This document shows, in pieces, positions 1 to 8,022 of a DNA stretch of 64,000 nucleotides. The stretch's first letter is position 1. Every line of letters starts with the position of its first letter. The stretch lies in contig NZ_FMCW01000021.1 in the NCBI RefSeq assembly GCF_900091595.1, forward strand, positions 43,748-107,747, given 5' to 3'. The notes beneath the pieces were generated by a model. That model saw only the letters and a program-made list of their open reading frames with translations. It did no database searches and was not told where the DNA came from. A program made the position numbers and the translations under genes. This DNA is from Micromonospora haikouensis (lineage in GTDB: Bacteria; Actinomycetota; Actinomycetes; Mycobacteriales; Micromonosporaceae).

Positions 1-151
1 GCTGCTCCCCGCGCACGCGGGAGTGATCCCGCGCGCTCTTGTTCGGGGTACTGGAGCTCGCGCTGCTCCCCGCGCACGCGGGGGTGATCCCCGGCAGATC
101 AACCACATCGAAGCTGCGATCGACTGCTCCCCTTGCACGCGGGGGTAATCG
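1..151 (+). CRISPR. Trailer end of a type I-E CRISPR array (3 repeats, 2 spacers visible)
   Basis: Three 29-nt repeats start at about 1, 62 and 123, a constant 61-nt period (29-nt repeat plus 32-nt spacer) that is typical of type I-E. The repeat has the CCCCGCG-CAC-GCGGGG hairpin. The first two copies differ at one base; the third (123-151) carries TT for CG in the stem and A for G near its end. A degenerate last repeat marks the leader-distal end, so the leader and any cas genes should lie to the left, outside the window. The hairpin orientation suits transcription left to right. Spacers are at about 30-61 and 91-122; I see no match to them elsewhere in the window. Confidence 0.93.
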
Positions 152-230
152 CGGATCTTGAAGGCGACGCCGGAGCGGCCGACGGTGGGAGGCGTAGCGG
201 CGATGGTACCGCCCTCAGTACCGTCGGCTC

Positions 231-476
231 GTGCCGTCCATAGCCAAGATCGTTGCAGCGATGCGAAGCAACCAGCAGAACGTTGCCTACAGCGATCTCT
301 ACGCGGTGTGCGAGCACTACTTCGGGAAGCCCCGACAGGCCGGCACCTCTCACGCGGTGTTCAAGATGCCCTGGGCGGGTGACCCACGAGTCAATATCCA
401 GAACGACAAAGGCAAGGCCAAGGCATGCCAGGTACGGCAGGTGCTCAAGGCGATCGACAAGAAGGAGGCCGTGTGA
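231..476 (+). CDS. hicA: HicA-like mRNA interferase toxin
   Basis: An 81-residue protein with the small double-stranded-RNA-binding-like fold pattern of HicA, including a conserved GTSHAVFK segment whose His is the expected catalytic residue. HicA toxins cleave mRNA and are held in check by HicB. The GTG at 231 is the only start giving a full-length domain; no strong ribosome-binding site precedes it. The stop overlaps the start of the downstream HicB gene by one base (TGATG), so the two are translated together. It sits directly after the CRISPR array end. Family call is from motif and context; a HicA without activity cannot be excluded. Confidence 0.8.
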   Translation: MPSIAKIVAAMRSNQQNVAYSDLYAVCEHYFGKPRQAGTSHAVFKMPWAGDPRVNIQNDKGKAKACQVRQVLKAIDKKEAV

Positions 477-820
477 TGGACCCCGAAACCCATCTTGACA
501 TCACCCACTACACCTACCGCGTCACCTGGTCCGCCGAGGATCGTGAGTTCGTCGCGACCTGTGCCGAGTTCCCGTCGCTCTCCTGGCTCGCGTCTTCCCA
601 GATCGAAGCGCTTCAAGGGCTTCAGGACCTGCTGCGCGAGGTGATCGCGGACCTGGCGGAGCAGGGCGAGCAGGTGCCGCAGCCGATCGCCGACCGCAGC
701 TACTCGGGCAAGTTCAACCTCCGCGTCGGCGAGAGCCTGCATCGCGAACTCGCCATCCAGGCTGCCGAGGACGGGATGAGCCTCAACCAGTACGTCATTC
801 GGAAGCTCAGAGCCGCCTGA
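476..820 (+). CDS. hicB: HicB-like antitoxin
   Basis: A 114-residue protein with two parts: an N-terminal partial RNase H-like HicB domain (YTYRVTWSAEDREFVATC, about residues 8-60) that would bind the toxin, and a C-terminal ribbon-helix-helix DNA-binding segment (NLRVGESLHRELAIQAAED, about residues 80-110). ATG at 476 was chosen because AAGGAGG at 462-468 is correctly spaced and the start overlaps the hicA stop. Together with hicA it forms a two-gene toxin-antitoxin operon, with toxin first as is usual for hicAB. HicB normally represses its own promoter; a short GGTAC/GTACC dyad at about 204-222 is a possible but weak operator. Confidence 0.82.
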   Translation: MDPETHLDITHYTYRVTWSAEDREFVATCAEFPSLSWLASSQIEALQGLQDLLREVIADLAEQGEQVPQPIADRSYSGKFNLRVGESLHRELAIQAAEDGMSLNQYVIRKLRAA

Positions 821-938
821 TCATTCCGCGCTCGACGGCGGGTGCGTGGTCGCCGCATGCCGTCGTCGTAGCGTCAGCTCGTGGCGGTACGGTGACCTTC
901 CATGGCCCGATCGGGTCGTGCTCACAGGGAGGTGCGCG

Positions 939-1694
939 ATGGGAGCGCCGGACGTGGTGGCCCAGCCGGTCGCCGGGCCCGCCGAGGTCGACCGGCCGCT
1001 GTTCACCTTCTGTGACGACGCGACCGGCGAGCGGGTCGACCTGAGCGCCGCTGACCTGGGTGGCTGGGCGGCGCGCACCGCGGGGCTGTTGCGCGACGGC
1101 TGCGGGCTGGCCCCGGGCAGCCGGGTCGCGGTGCTGCTGCCGCCGCACTGGCGTACCGCCGCCGTGTTGTTGGGTGCCTGGTCGGTGGGGCTGGCCGTGT
1201 CGGTCCGACCCCGGGCCACCGCCGGGCTGCCGGTCCTGGAGCCGGGCGGCGACCGGCCGTACGACGCGGTGTTCGTCACCCCGCAGCGGCTCGACGACTG
1301 GCTGGAGGACGTGCCCGACGGGGTGCACCGCTACCTGGTCGGCACCGGGCGCGGCCCGCTGACGGACGTGCCGGTGGGCTGGCTCGACTGGGACGCCGAG
1401 GTGCTCCGGCACACCGAGACGCCGCCCGACTACGCGGGCGTCCATCCGGCGGAGGCGGCCACCCCCGACGGCACGAGCTTCGGCGCGTGGGGTCGGCTCG
1501 CCCGGGAGGTGGCCGACCAGTTCGGCCTGCGGTCCGGCGACCGGCTGCTGGTCGACGCGGTCGAGCACGAGCAACCACTCAAGTGGCTCCTGGCCCCGCT
1601 GTCGGTCGGCGCGTCGGTGGTCGTCTGCGCCAACCTCGACCGGTCCCGCCTCGACGCCCGGGTCGCCGCCGAGGAGATCACCCGGGTGCTCTGA
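939..1694 (+). CDS. TIGR03089 family protein (AMP-binding enzyme-like)
   Basis: A 251-residue protein resembling the N-terminal lobe of AMP-forming acyl-CoA synthetases but with only about half their length and no adenylation P-loop that I can see. This fits TIGR03089, a single-copy actinobacterial family of unknown function distantly related to AMP-binding enzymes. The open frame runs further upstream, but ATG at 939 has AGGGAGG at 926-932 and gives the expected family length. It ends against a 54-bp palindrome shared with the convergent gene. Catalytic activity is doubtful without the missing domain. Confidence 0.72.
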   Translation: MGAPDVVAQPVAGPAEVDRPLFTFCDDATGERVDLSAADLGGWAARTAGLLRDGCGLAPGSRVAVLLPPHWRTAAVLLGAWSVGLAVSVRPRATAGLPVLEPGGDRPYDAVFVTPQRLDDWLEDVPDGVHRYLVGTGRGPLTDVPVGWLDWDAEVLRHTETPPDYAGVHPAEAATPDGTSFGAWGRLAREVADQFGLRSGDRLLVDAVEHEQPLKWLLAPLSVGASVVVCANLDRSRLDARVAAEEITRVL

Positions 1695-1705
1695 CCGACG
1701 ACGCC

Positions 1706-1759
1706 ATGCCGGGCAGGTGGGGGTATCCGAGCGGCGGGATACCGCCACCTGCCCGGCAT
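1706..1759. repeat. 54-bp palindrome, copy 1 (probable bidirectional terminator)
   Basis: Arms 1706-1728 and 1737-1759 (23 bp, one mismatch) around an 8-nt loop. It lies between two convergent genes. The same geometry and inner core GGCGGTATCC/GGATACCGCC recur at 8754-8807 and 26418-26471. Confidence 0.85.
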
Positions 1760-1779
1760 CCGGGCAGAGGAGCGGGGCG

Positions 1780-4116
1780 TCAGCGGCGGCCGAAGACCTT
1801 TGCGGCGGGGCCGAGCCGGAGCAGGACCGTCTCGCCCGTGGCGTCCTGGACGCCGTCGTTGTCGGTGATGGCGTACACCTGGCCGTTGCCGGCCACGGTC
1901 AGGCCCTCCAGCTTCTCCTGGGTCCAGCCGTTGGTGGCCCGCAGCGCCGGCAGCACGTCGACGGCGAGCGTCTTCGGCAGCACCGCCAGCGGGCCCGGCG
2001 CGGCCGGGCCGGCGGGCATCGGCACCGTGTAGACGCGCTTGAGCGCGGCGGCCGGGCCGTTCAGCTTGTCCCGCTCGATGACGGCGAGCCGGTTGCCGAC
2101 CACGGTCACCTCGGACAGCCCGATCCAGTCGCCGGGGACGCTGGTGGATTCCAGCGGGTAGCCGAACCAGCTCCACGTCCCGGCGGTCACGTCGTACCGG
2201 CCGATGCGGGCGACGCCCGCCGGGTCGGTGGACACCTCGCGCTGGAGCACCGCCCAGACGATCTCCCGGCCGTGCCGGTCGGTGCCGGCGGCGACCCCCT
2301 CGAAGCCCTGCTTGCCGAGCCCGGCGGCGACCTCCGCCGGCAGGGGCACGGTCTGCCGGGTCCGCCCATCGGCGTCGAGCCGGACCAGCTTGTTCTCCGC
2401 GCCCTTGGCGCCCTCGACCGCGAGCCAGAAGCCGCCCTGCGGGCGGGCGAAGATCCCCTCCGCGTCGTAGGCGGCCGGGTTGCCGTCGGCGTCGGTCACG
2501 GGCAGGGAGTCGGTGATCACCGCCGGGGACCGGCCGGCGTCGACCGTCAGGATCCGGGTCGGGGTGTACGCCGCGTCGGTGACGCTGTAGAGCTGCTGCG
2601 GCTTGCCCGGCGCGGCGGAGAGGGCACCGAGCGCCCCCCAGCCGATCGGTGCGCCCTGCGCGTCGTCGGCCGACACGAGGCTCGGGAAGCCGGGGGTGCC
2701 CCCGCCCAGCCGGTAGAGCGACACGGAGGCGCGTACGCCCGCGTCGGCGTCGTCGGTCTCGCTGGAGACCGCGAGCAGCCCCCGCGACGGGATCGGCAGC
2801 AGCCCTTCCGGGCCGTTGGTGGTGGGCAGGACCTGCCGGAAGACCGGGGCGGTGGGCCGGCTGAGGTCGTAGACGGCGACGAAGTTGCTCCGCTCCGAGC
2901 CGACGAACGCGTACCGCACGCCGCCGTACTCGGCGATCGCCACGCCCTCCGGCTCGGTGCCCTTCTTCGCGGCCCGGTCCTCGTTGTGCAGGCCGTGGCG
3001 GACGGCGAGGCGCTCGAAGGTGTTGCCGGCGTCCCAGGCCACCTGGCCGGTGCGGCTGTCGAAGACGGACCAGCCGCGGGTGCCGCCCCGCCAGTCGCCC
3101 TCGTTGGCGGTGGCCAGGTAGCGGTCGTCCACCCACGCGACGGCGTCGGGCTCGCGGGGCACGTCGGTGATCGAGCCGGTCAGCTCGATCCGGCCGTCCT
3201 TCGCGGTGTCGATGCCGCCGACCGAGGCGGTGCCGGCGCTGAAGGCCCGGGTGACCCGGCCGGTGGGCACGTCCACCAGGACGACGCCGTTGTTCTCCTG
3301 CAGGGTGACCGCGAGCTGGTTGCGCCCGTTGATCGAGACGTACTCGGGTTCCGGGTCGGTGGGCTCGGTGATCCCGGCGGCGGCCAGCGCCGGGAGGGCC
3401 TGCCCGTCGGCGGCGGTCAGCGGCACGGTCCGCAGCTTCCACCGCTGCGGCGTCGACCTGCCGTCGAGGTCGAGGATCTGCACGAAGCCGGCGGGGGCCT
3501 GCGGCAGGTCGCCCTTCTTCCGGCCGGGCGGGGTGGCGTCCTCGTCGCGCTCGTTCTCGATGGCGATCGCCGCGTACCGCTGGTCGTGGCTGATGGCGAT
3601 CGAGTCCGGCTGGCCGCCGAGGTCGATGCTGCGGACCCGCTGGCGGGTGGCCAGCTCGATGACGTCGAGGCGGCCGGAGGGGGCGGTATAGCTGGCGCTG
3701 GTGTTGACGACGACCAGGACGTACCGGCCGAGGACCGCCACCGAGGTGGGCTCGTCCTCGGCGTCGCCGAGCTGGGCGAGGGAGAGCGTGCCGAGCCCGC
3801 GCGGCCGGTCCGGGCGGGAGATGTCGAGGAAGCCGATCCGGCGGGCCGCCGCGTCGGTGTAGACCAGGGTGCGGCCGTCGGGGCTGACCGCCGAGATCTC
3901 GGCGACGGTCTCCGTCGCCGGGTCCTCGCCGGCCGGCCGGTTCTGGAACACGGGGTAGGTGGCGGTGCGGTCGAAGGTGGGGCCCCCGGCGGGGTGGTGC
4001 CGGCCGGCGTCGGCGGGGCCGGCGGCGGCCGTGCCGGTGACGGCCAGCGTGCCGGCGATGGCCAGCGCGGCGGCGGCGATGCCGGCCGTCGGGGTGAGAG
4101 TGCGTTTCGGTGTCAC
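1780..4116 (-). CDS. Secreted esterase-like/phytase-like beta-propeller protein
   Basis: A 778-residue protein with a clear Sec signal peptide (MTPKRTL, then an Ala-rich hydrophobic core, cleavage near residue 33). The body shows repeated beta-propeller motifs (SPDGRTLVYTD, SHDQRYAAIAIENERDED, ATANEGDWRGG) and a C-terminal half with the phytase-like/esterase-like pattern (PAAYDAEGIFARPQGGFWLAVEG). It matches proteins annotated as esterase-like activity of phytase family, which are exported and often phosphate-related. GTG at 4116 is preceded by GGAGGA. No pho box was sought in detail. Substrate is unknown; phosphate-ester hydrolysis is inference. Confidence 0.8.
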   Translation of the reverse strand: MTPKRTLTPTAGIAAAALAIAGTLAVTGTAAAGPADAGRHHPAGGPTFDRTATYPVFQNRPAGEDPATETVAEISAVSPDGRTLVYTDAAARRIGFLDISRPDRPRGLGTLSLAQLGDAEDEPTSVAVLGRYVLVVVNTSASYTAPSGRLDVIELATRQRVRSIDLGGQPDSIAISHDQRYAAIAIENERDEDATPPGRKKGDLPQAPAGFVQILDLDGRSTPQRWKLRTVPLTAADGQALPALAAAGITEPTDPEPEYVSINGRNQLAVTLQENNGVVLVDVPTGRVTRAFSAGTASVGGIDTAKDGRIELTGSITDVPREPDAVAWVDDRYLATANEGDWRGGTRGWSVFDSRTGQVAWDAGNTFERLAVRHGLHNEDRAAKKGTEPEGVAIAEYGGVRYAFVGSERSNFVAVYDLSRPTAPVFRQVLPTTNGPEGLLPIPSRGLLAVSSETDDADAGVRASVSLYRLGGGTPGFPSLVSADDAQGAPIGWGALGALSAAPGKPQQLYSVTDAAYTPTRILTVDAGRSPAVITDSLPVTDADGNPAAYDAEGIFARPQGGFWLAVEGAKGAENKLVRLDADGRTRQTVPLPAEVAAGLGKQGFEGVAAGTDRHGREIVWAVLQREVSTDPAGVARIGRYDVTAGTWSWFGYPLESTSVPGDWIGLSEVTVVGNRLAVIERDKLNGPAAALKRVYTVPMPAGPAAPGPLAVLPKTLAVDVLPALRATNGWTQEKLEGLTVAGNGQVYAITDNDGVQDATGETVLLRLGPAAKVFGRR

Positions 4117-4252
4117 GTCGTCCTCCGTCTTATCGCTGCGACGGAGGCTGGCACGCAGGGCCGAGCGGGAGCTGGCCCGGCCGTGAACGGCGGGCGAACA
4201 ACCTCAGGCCAGGCCCTGCGTGAGGGCCACGACCGGTGAGAGGGGTGGGGCT

Positions 4253-4549
4253 TCAGCAGGTGGTGTTGCCGCCCGGGACCCAGCCGTCGATCGCCGGGTC
4301 TTCGGCGCCGTGGCCGTAGATCCAGACGTCGTCGTCCTCCGCCCACACCTGGCCGTGCCAGCGGAAGCCCCGCCCGGCGGTCAGGGTGCGCAGGACCTGG
4401 GCGTGCGGGGCGGCCCGCAGCCAGGTGTTCTGCGTGAGGTTGCAGACGATGCCCCACGCGTCGCTCGCCGAGGCGGCCGTGGGGGCCACGGCGGAGCCGG
4501 CGAGAGCGACGGTGGCGACCGTCAGTGCGGACAGGATTCGGCGCTTCAC
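4253..4549 (-). CDS. Small secreted SH3-like protein
   Basis: A 98-residue protein with a typical signal peptide (MKRR, hydrophobic stretch, AxA-type cleavage near ASA at about residue 28). The mature part has two Cys residues (IVCN and a C-terminal Cys) that could form a disulfide, and Trp/Gly spacing like a bacterial SH3 domain (TWLRAAP, GRGFRWHGQVW, DGWVPG). Such proteins are exported and may bind cell wall. GTG at 4549 has AAGGGA upstream. It lies 136 bp from the start of the propeller gene on the same strand; that gap holds no gene. Confidence 0.72.
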   Translation of the reverse strand: MKRRILSALTVATVALAGSAVAPTAASASDAWGIVCNLTQNTWLRAAPHAQVLRTLTAGRGFRWHGQVWAEDDDVWIYGHGAEDPAIDGWVPGGNTTC

Positions 4550-4646
4550 TCGGGTCCCTTCCGGCGGGTGTCGGTGACGGTCCCCAATTGTGCCACTGTG
4601 GACGGACGTCGGGGTGCCCGTGCAGGACGACTCGGTCAGGTTGGCG

Positions 4647-5132
4647 TCAGTCGAGGGCGGCGGCGAACATGCCGGGCTGATAGGCGCCGCCCCGCTGGTG
4701 CACGATCACGGCCAGCCGGTTGGCAGCGTTGATCAGGGCGACCAGGCAGACCAGCGCGGCGATCTGGTCGTCGTCGTAGTGCTTGCGCACCTGGGCCCAG
4801 GTCTCGTCGGACACGCCCTGGTGGGCGTCGGCGAGCCGGCTGCCCTCCTCGGCGAGCGCCAGCGCGGCCCGCTCCGCCTCCGTGAAGACCGTCGACTCGC
4901 GCCAGGCGGCGACCAGGTGCAGCCGGACCTGACTCTCACCGGCGGCGGCCGCCTCCTCGGTGTGCATGTCGATGCACCAGCCGCAGCCGTTGATCTGGCT
5001 GGCCCGCAGCGACACCAGCTCCTGCGTGGCCTTCGGCAGCGGCGACTGGTGGATCACCATGCCGGCGTTGGCGAACCGCTTGGCGAACCTCGTGGCCAGC
5101 TCGTTGCTGAACAGGTCGAATCGGGTGTCCAT
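4647..5132 (-). CDS. Carboxymuconolactone decarboxylase/AhpD-like family protein
   Basis: A 161-residue AhpD-core protein with the redox pair C50-G-W-C53 followed by H57 (NGCGWCIDMH), the alkylhydroperoxidase active-site signature. Such proteins reduce peroxides or act on related electrophiles. ATG at 5132 was chosen as it gives the standard family N terminus. It is divergent from an ECF41 sigma factor. ECF41 genes are known to sit beside carboxymuconolactone decarboxylase, oxidoreductase or epimerase genes, so this is its expected target. A weaker promoter match, CGTCACG-N16-CATC, is present on its strand at 5186-5212. Confidence 0.88.
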   Translation of the reverse strand: MDTRFDLFSNELATRFAKRFANAGMVIHQSPLPKATQELVSLRASQINGCGWCIDMHTEEAAAAGESQVRLHLVAAWRESTVFTEAERAALALAEEGSRLADAHQGVSDETWAQVRKHYDDDQIAALVCLVALINAANRLAVIVHQRGGAYQPGMFAAALD

Positions 5133-5246
5133 GGCTTCCGTCCTTCGCTCGTTCGCTCGTCGCCCCGGAGAGGGGACGAACACGAGATGCCGGCGCCCGG
5201 CTCCACGTGACGGCCCGAGCTGGGTGACGATCGCCACAGGCGGAGG

Positions 5247-5273
5247 TGTCACACGGCGGCGGGGACCGGCGTC
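5247..5273 (+). promoter_or_regulatory. ECF41-type promoter
   Basis: TGTCACA at 5247-5253 and CGTC at 5270-5273 are separated by exactly 16 nt. This matches the -35/-10 pattern reported for ECF41 sigma factors. It lies 57 nt upstream of the sigma gene start, suggesting autoregulation. Confidence 0.7.
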
Positions 5274-5330
5274 TGATGGGCGACCAGCCGAAAGCGAACC
5301 GACGCAGCCGAGAACGAACGGGGGCCGACC

Positions 5331-6260
5331 ATGGCGGGCACATCGCAGACCGCAGCCGACGCCGGCCGGGGCGCCGGCTCGCCGGACCCGGCCACCGAGG
5401 CGTTCCTCGCCCACCGGAACCTGCTCTTCACCGTCGCGTACGAGCTGCTCGGCTCGGCCGCCGACGCGGAGGACGTCCTGCAGGAGACGTGGCTGCGGTG
5501 GGTGGGCGTCGACCTCGGTGTGGTGCGGGACCAGCGCGCCTACCTCGTCCGGATCGCCACCCGCCAGGCGCTCACCCGGCTGCGTGCGCTCGGCCGCCGC
5601 CGGGAGTCCTACGTCGGCCCCTGGCTGCCCGAACCACTGCTCACCGCGCCCGACGTGGCCGACGATGTCGCGCTCGCCGACAGCGTCTCGATGGCGATGC
5701 TGCTGGTGCTGGAGACCCTCGGGCCGACCGAACGGGCGGTGTTCGTGCTGCGCGAGGTGTTCGACCTCGGGTACGACGAGATCGCCGAAGCCGTCGACAA
5801 GAGCCCCGCCGCGGTCCGGCAGATCGCGCATCGGGCCCGGGCGCACGTGGCGGCGCGCCGGCCGCGCCGGGCCGTGTCGGCGGCCGAGACCCGCACCGTG
5901 CTCGACGCGTTCCGGCGGGCGGTCGAAACCGGCGACCTGCAACGCCTGCTCGACCTGCTGGCCCCGGACGTCGTCCTGCTCGGCGACGGCGGCGGAGTCA
6001 GGCAGGCCGTCCTGCGGCCCATTGTGGGCGCCGACAAGGTCGCCCGCCTGCTCGCCGGCGGGTGGGGCAGGGTTCCCGGTGTCACCTCGCTGCTGCCGAC
6101 GCAGGTCAACGGCAACCCGGCGCTCGTCATCCGGCTCGACGGGGAACTCGACACCGTGCTGGCCGTGCACGTCGACGACGGCCGCATCGGCGGGCTCTAC
6201 GCCGTACGCAATCCCGAGAAGCTGTCGCACATGGCGCGGGAGACCAGGCTGAGCCGCTGA
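5331..6260 (+). CDS. sigJ: ECF41-family RNA polymerase sigma factor (SigJ-like)
   Basis: A 309-residue sigma-70 factor. Region 2 (ELLGSAADAEDVLQETWLRW) and region 4 (RAVFVLREVFDLGYDEIAEAV) are followed by a SnoaL-like C-terminal domain from about residue 185. Three ECF41 hallmarks are visible: WLPEPL at W98, DGGG at D219 and NPEKL at N294. In this group the C-terminal extension controls activity in place of a separate anti-sigma factor, and no anti-sigma gene is seen here. The ATG at 5331 follows the promoter at 5247-5273. The divergent AhpD-like gene is the likely main target. Confidence 0.92.
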   Translation: MAGTSQTAADAGRGAGSPDPATEAFLAHRNLLFTVAYELLGSAADAEDVLQETWLRWVGVDLGVVRDQRAYLVRIATRQALTRLRALGRRRESYVGPWLPEPLLTAPDVADDVALADSVSMAMLLVLETLGPTERAVFVLREVFDLGYDEIAEAVDKSPAAVRQIAHRARAHVAARRPRRAVSAAETRTVLDAFRRAVETGDLQRLLDLLAPDVVLLGDGGGVRQAVLRPIVGADKVARLLAGGWGRVPGVTSLLPTQVNGNPALVIRLDGELDTVLAVHVDDGRIGGLYAVRNPEKLSHMARETRLSR

Positions 6261-6327
6261 GGGCGGATACGCGAGCCGCGTCGTCCTGGTCCGATCTCTG
6301 CCCAGCCGGCTGTCCTATGCTCGTCGG

Positions 6328-8019
6328 GTGAAGGCGGCAGCAGCGGAGATGCGACAGCCCATGCTCGGCGAGATGCTGTCGTCGCTGACCGCCATACCGG
6401 CGGAGTCAGTCGAGCATGGCGAGGTCTTCACCCGCCGCTGGGTCGTCGATCTTGTCCTCGACCTGGCCGGCTACACCGCCGACCGTGATCTTGCCGCTCT
6501 GGTGGCGGTCGAGCCGGCCTGCGGCGGCGGCGCCTTCCTGGCAGGGATGGCGGCGCGGGTCAGCGCTTCGTGCCGCAAACACGATCGGCCGCTGCTCGAT
6601 GCGAAGCGGGCGGTACGGGCCTTCGACCTGTTGGCCGTGAACGTGGCGGCCAGCAGGCGGCTGGTGCGGGACGTGCTGGTCGATGGGGGGTGGTCGCTTC
6701 CCGACGCACGCGAGGTCGCAACGGCGTGGGTGCGGCAGGCGGACTACCTGCTGGACCCACGCGTCCCGGAAGCCGTGGACTTCGTCGTGGGTAATCCGCC
6801 TTACGTCCGGCTGGAGGACGTGCCGGCGGATCGGATGCTCGCCTATCGCGCCGCCTGTCCGACCATGACGGGCCGGTCCGATCTTTACGTCGGCTTCTAC
6901 GAGCGTGGGCTGCGCTGCCTCGCGCCGGGCGGTGTCCTCGCCTTCATCTGCGCCGATCGCTGGATGCGCAACCAGTATGGCCGGCAACTGCGGGAGCTCA
7001 TCGCTGCCGGCTACAGCGTCGACGTCACCGTGACCATGCACGACGTCGACGCGTTCGAGGAGCAGGTGTCAGCCTATCCGGCTGTCACGGTGCTACGTCG
7101 CGCTGAACAGGGTGTCGCCGCAGTCGTGGACACACGGCGGGGATTTGGGCCGCAGGACGCTCCGGAGCTGGTGGAAGCGATCTGTTCTGCCGAGCCCAGG
7201 GTGGGCCTTGATGGTCGTTTCGAGGTCGCTCAGCTACCTCACTGGTTTGCCGGAGGTGACTCCTGGCCGGCGGGATCACCGTCCCGGCTAGCCATGATCG
7301 AGACGCTGAACGACCGCTTCCCTGCGCTGGAGGATCCGAGCACCGGAACCCGGGTCGGTATTGGCGTGGCGACAGGTGCCGACAGCGTCTTCATCACCAC
7401 GGACGCCGATGTCGAGCCGCGTCGGCTGCTGCCGCTGTCGATGGTCAAGGACACGACATCGGGGAGGCACTCCTGGTCCGGCCACTATCTCGTCAATCCT
7501 TGGGACGTGGACGGCCAACTCGTGAACCTGGATGCTCTGCCGCGCCTGCGTGCGTATTACCAGCGCCACGCTGCGGCGCTCAAGCGCCGGCACGTCGCTG
7601 GCAAGCGTCCCGCGCACTGGTACCGAACCATCGACAAGGTTGACCATTCCCTGGTCGATCGCCCGAAGCTGCTCTTTCCGGACATGAAGGCCGCGATTCA
7701 TCCCGTCTTGGACGAGGGCGGCTTCTATCCGCATCACAATCTGTACTACATCGTGTCGGACGCCTGGGACCTGCGAGTCCTTGGCGGACTGCTGCTCTCC
7801 GGTGTCGCACAGGCCTTTGTGGAGGCTTATGCCGTTAGGATGCGGGGCGGCACCCTTCGATTCCAAGCCCAGTACCTGCGTCGGATCCGTGTCCCGAGGC
7901 CCGAGACGATCTCGGCCACCGACCGTGCTGCGCTCGCCGCCGCCTTTGACGAGCGGAATGCCCGAGCGGCGACGGAGGTGGCGCTGCGCGTTTACGGGAT
8001 TGCGGCCATGGAGGTGTAA
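6328..8019 (+). CDS. Type II DNA adenine-N6 methyltransferase (PaeR7I/XhoI-type)
   Basis: A 563-residue N6-adenine methylase. Motif I (VEPACGGGAFLAGM, about residues 60-73) binds S-adenosylmethionine, and the catalytic motif IV NPPY lies at about residues 155-158 (VVGNPPYVRL). The C-terminal half carries the target recognition region. GTG at 6328 is used; a TATGCT box 7 nt upstream suggests a leaderless message, and an ATG at 6349 is an alternative. The gene ends 3 nt before its endonuclease partner. Codon use is less GC-biased than in neighbours (TTT, CTA, AAT occur), hinting at transfer. CTCGAG specificity is inferred from the partner. Confidence 0.88.
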   Translation: MKAAAAEMRQPMLGEMLSSLTAIPAESVEHGEVFTRRWVVDLVLDLAGYTADRDLAALVAVEPACGGGAFLAGMAARVSASCRKHDRPLLDAKRAVRAFDLLAVNVAASRRLVRDVLVDGGWSLPDAREVATAWVRQADYLLDPRVPEAVDFVVGNPPYVRLEDVPADRMLAYRAACPTMTGRSDLYVGFYERGLRCLAPGGVLAFICADRWMRNQYGRQLRELIAAGYSVDVTVTMHDVDAFEEQVSAYPAVTVLRRAEQGVAAVVDTRRGFGPQDAPELVEAICSAEPRVGLDGRFEVAQLPHWFAGGDSWPAGSPSRLAMIETLNDRFPALEDPSTGTRVGIGVATGADSVFITTDADVEPRRLLPLSMVKDTTSGRHSWSGHYLVNPWDVDGQLVNLDALPRLRAYYQRHAAALKRRHVAGKRPAHWYRTIDKVDHSLVDRPKLLFPDMKAAIHPVLDEGGFYPHHNLYYIVSDAWDLRVLGGLLLSGVAQAFVEAYAVRMRGGTLRFQAQYLRRIRVPRPETISATDRAALAAAFDERNARAATEVALRVYGIAAMEV

Positions 8020-8022
8020 TCA

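Noticed and set aside
1717..4239. An 840-codon open frame antisense to the secreted propeller gene
   Set aside because: It is a GC-rich mirror of a well-supported gene; its product is low-complexity Gly/Arg/Ala with no domain and no credible start site.
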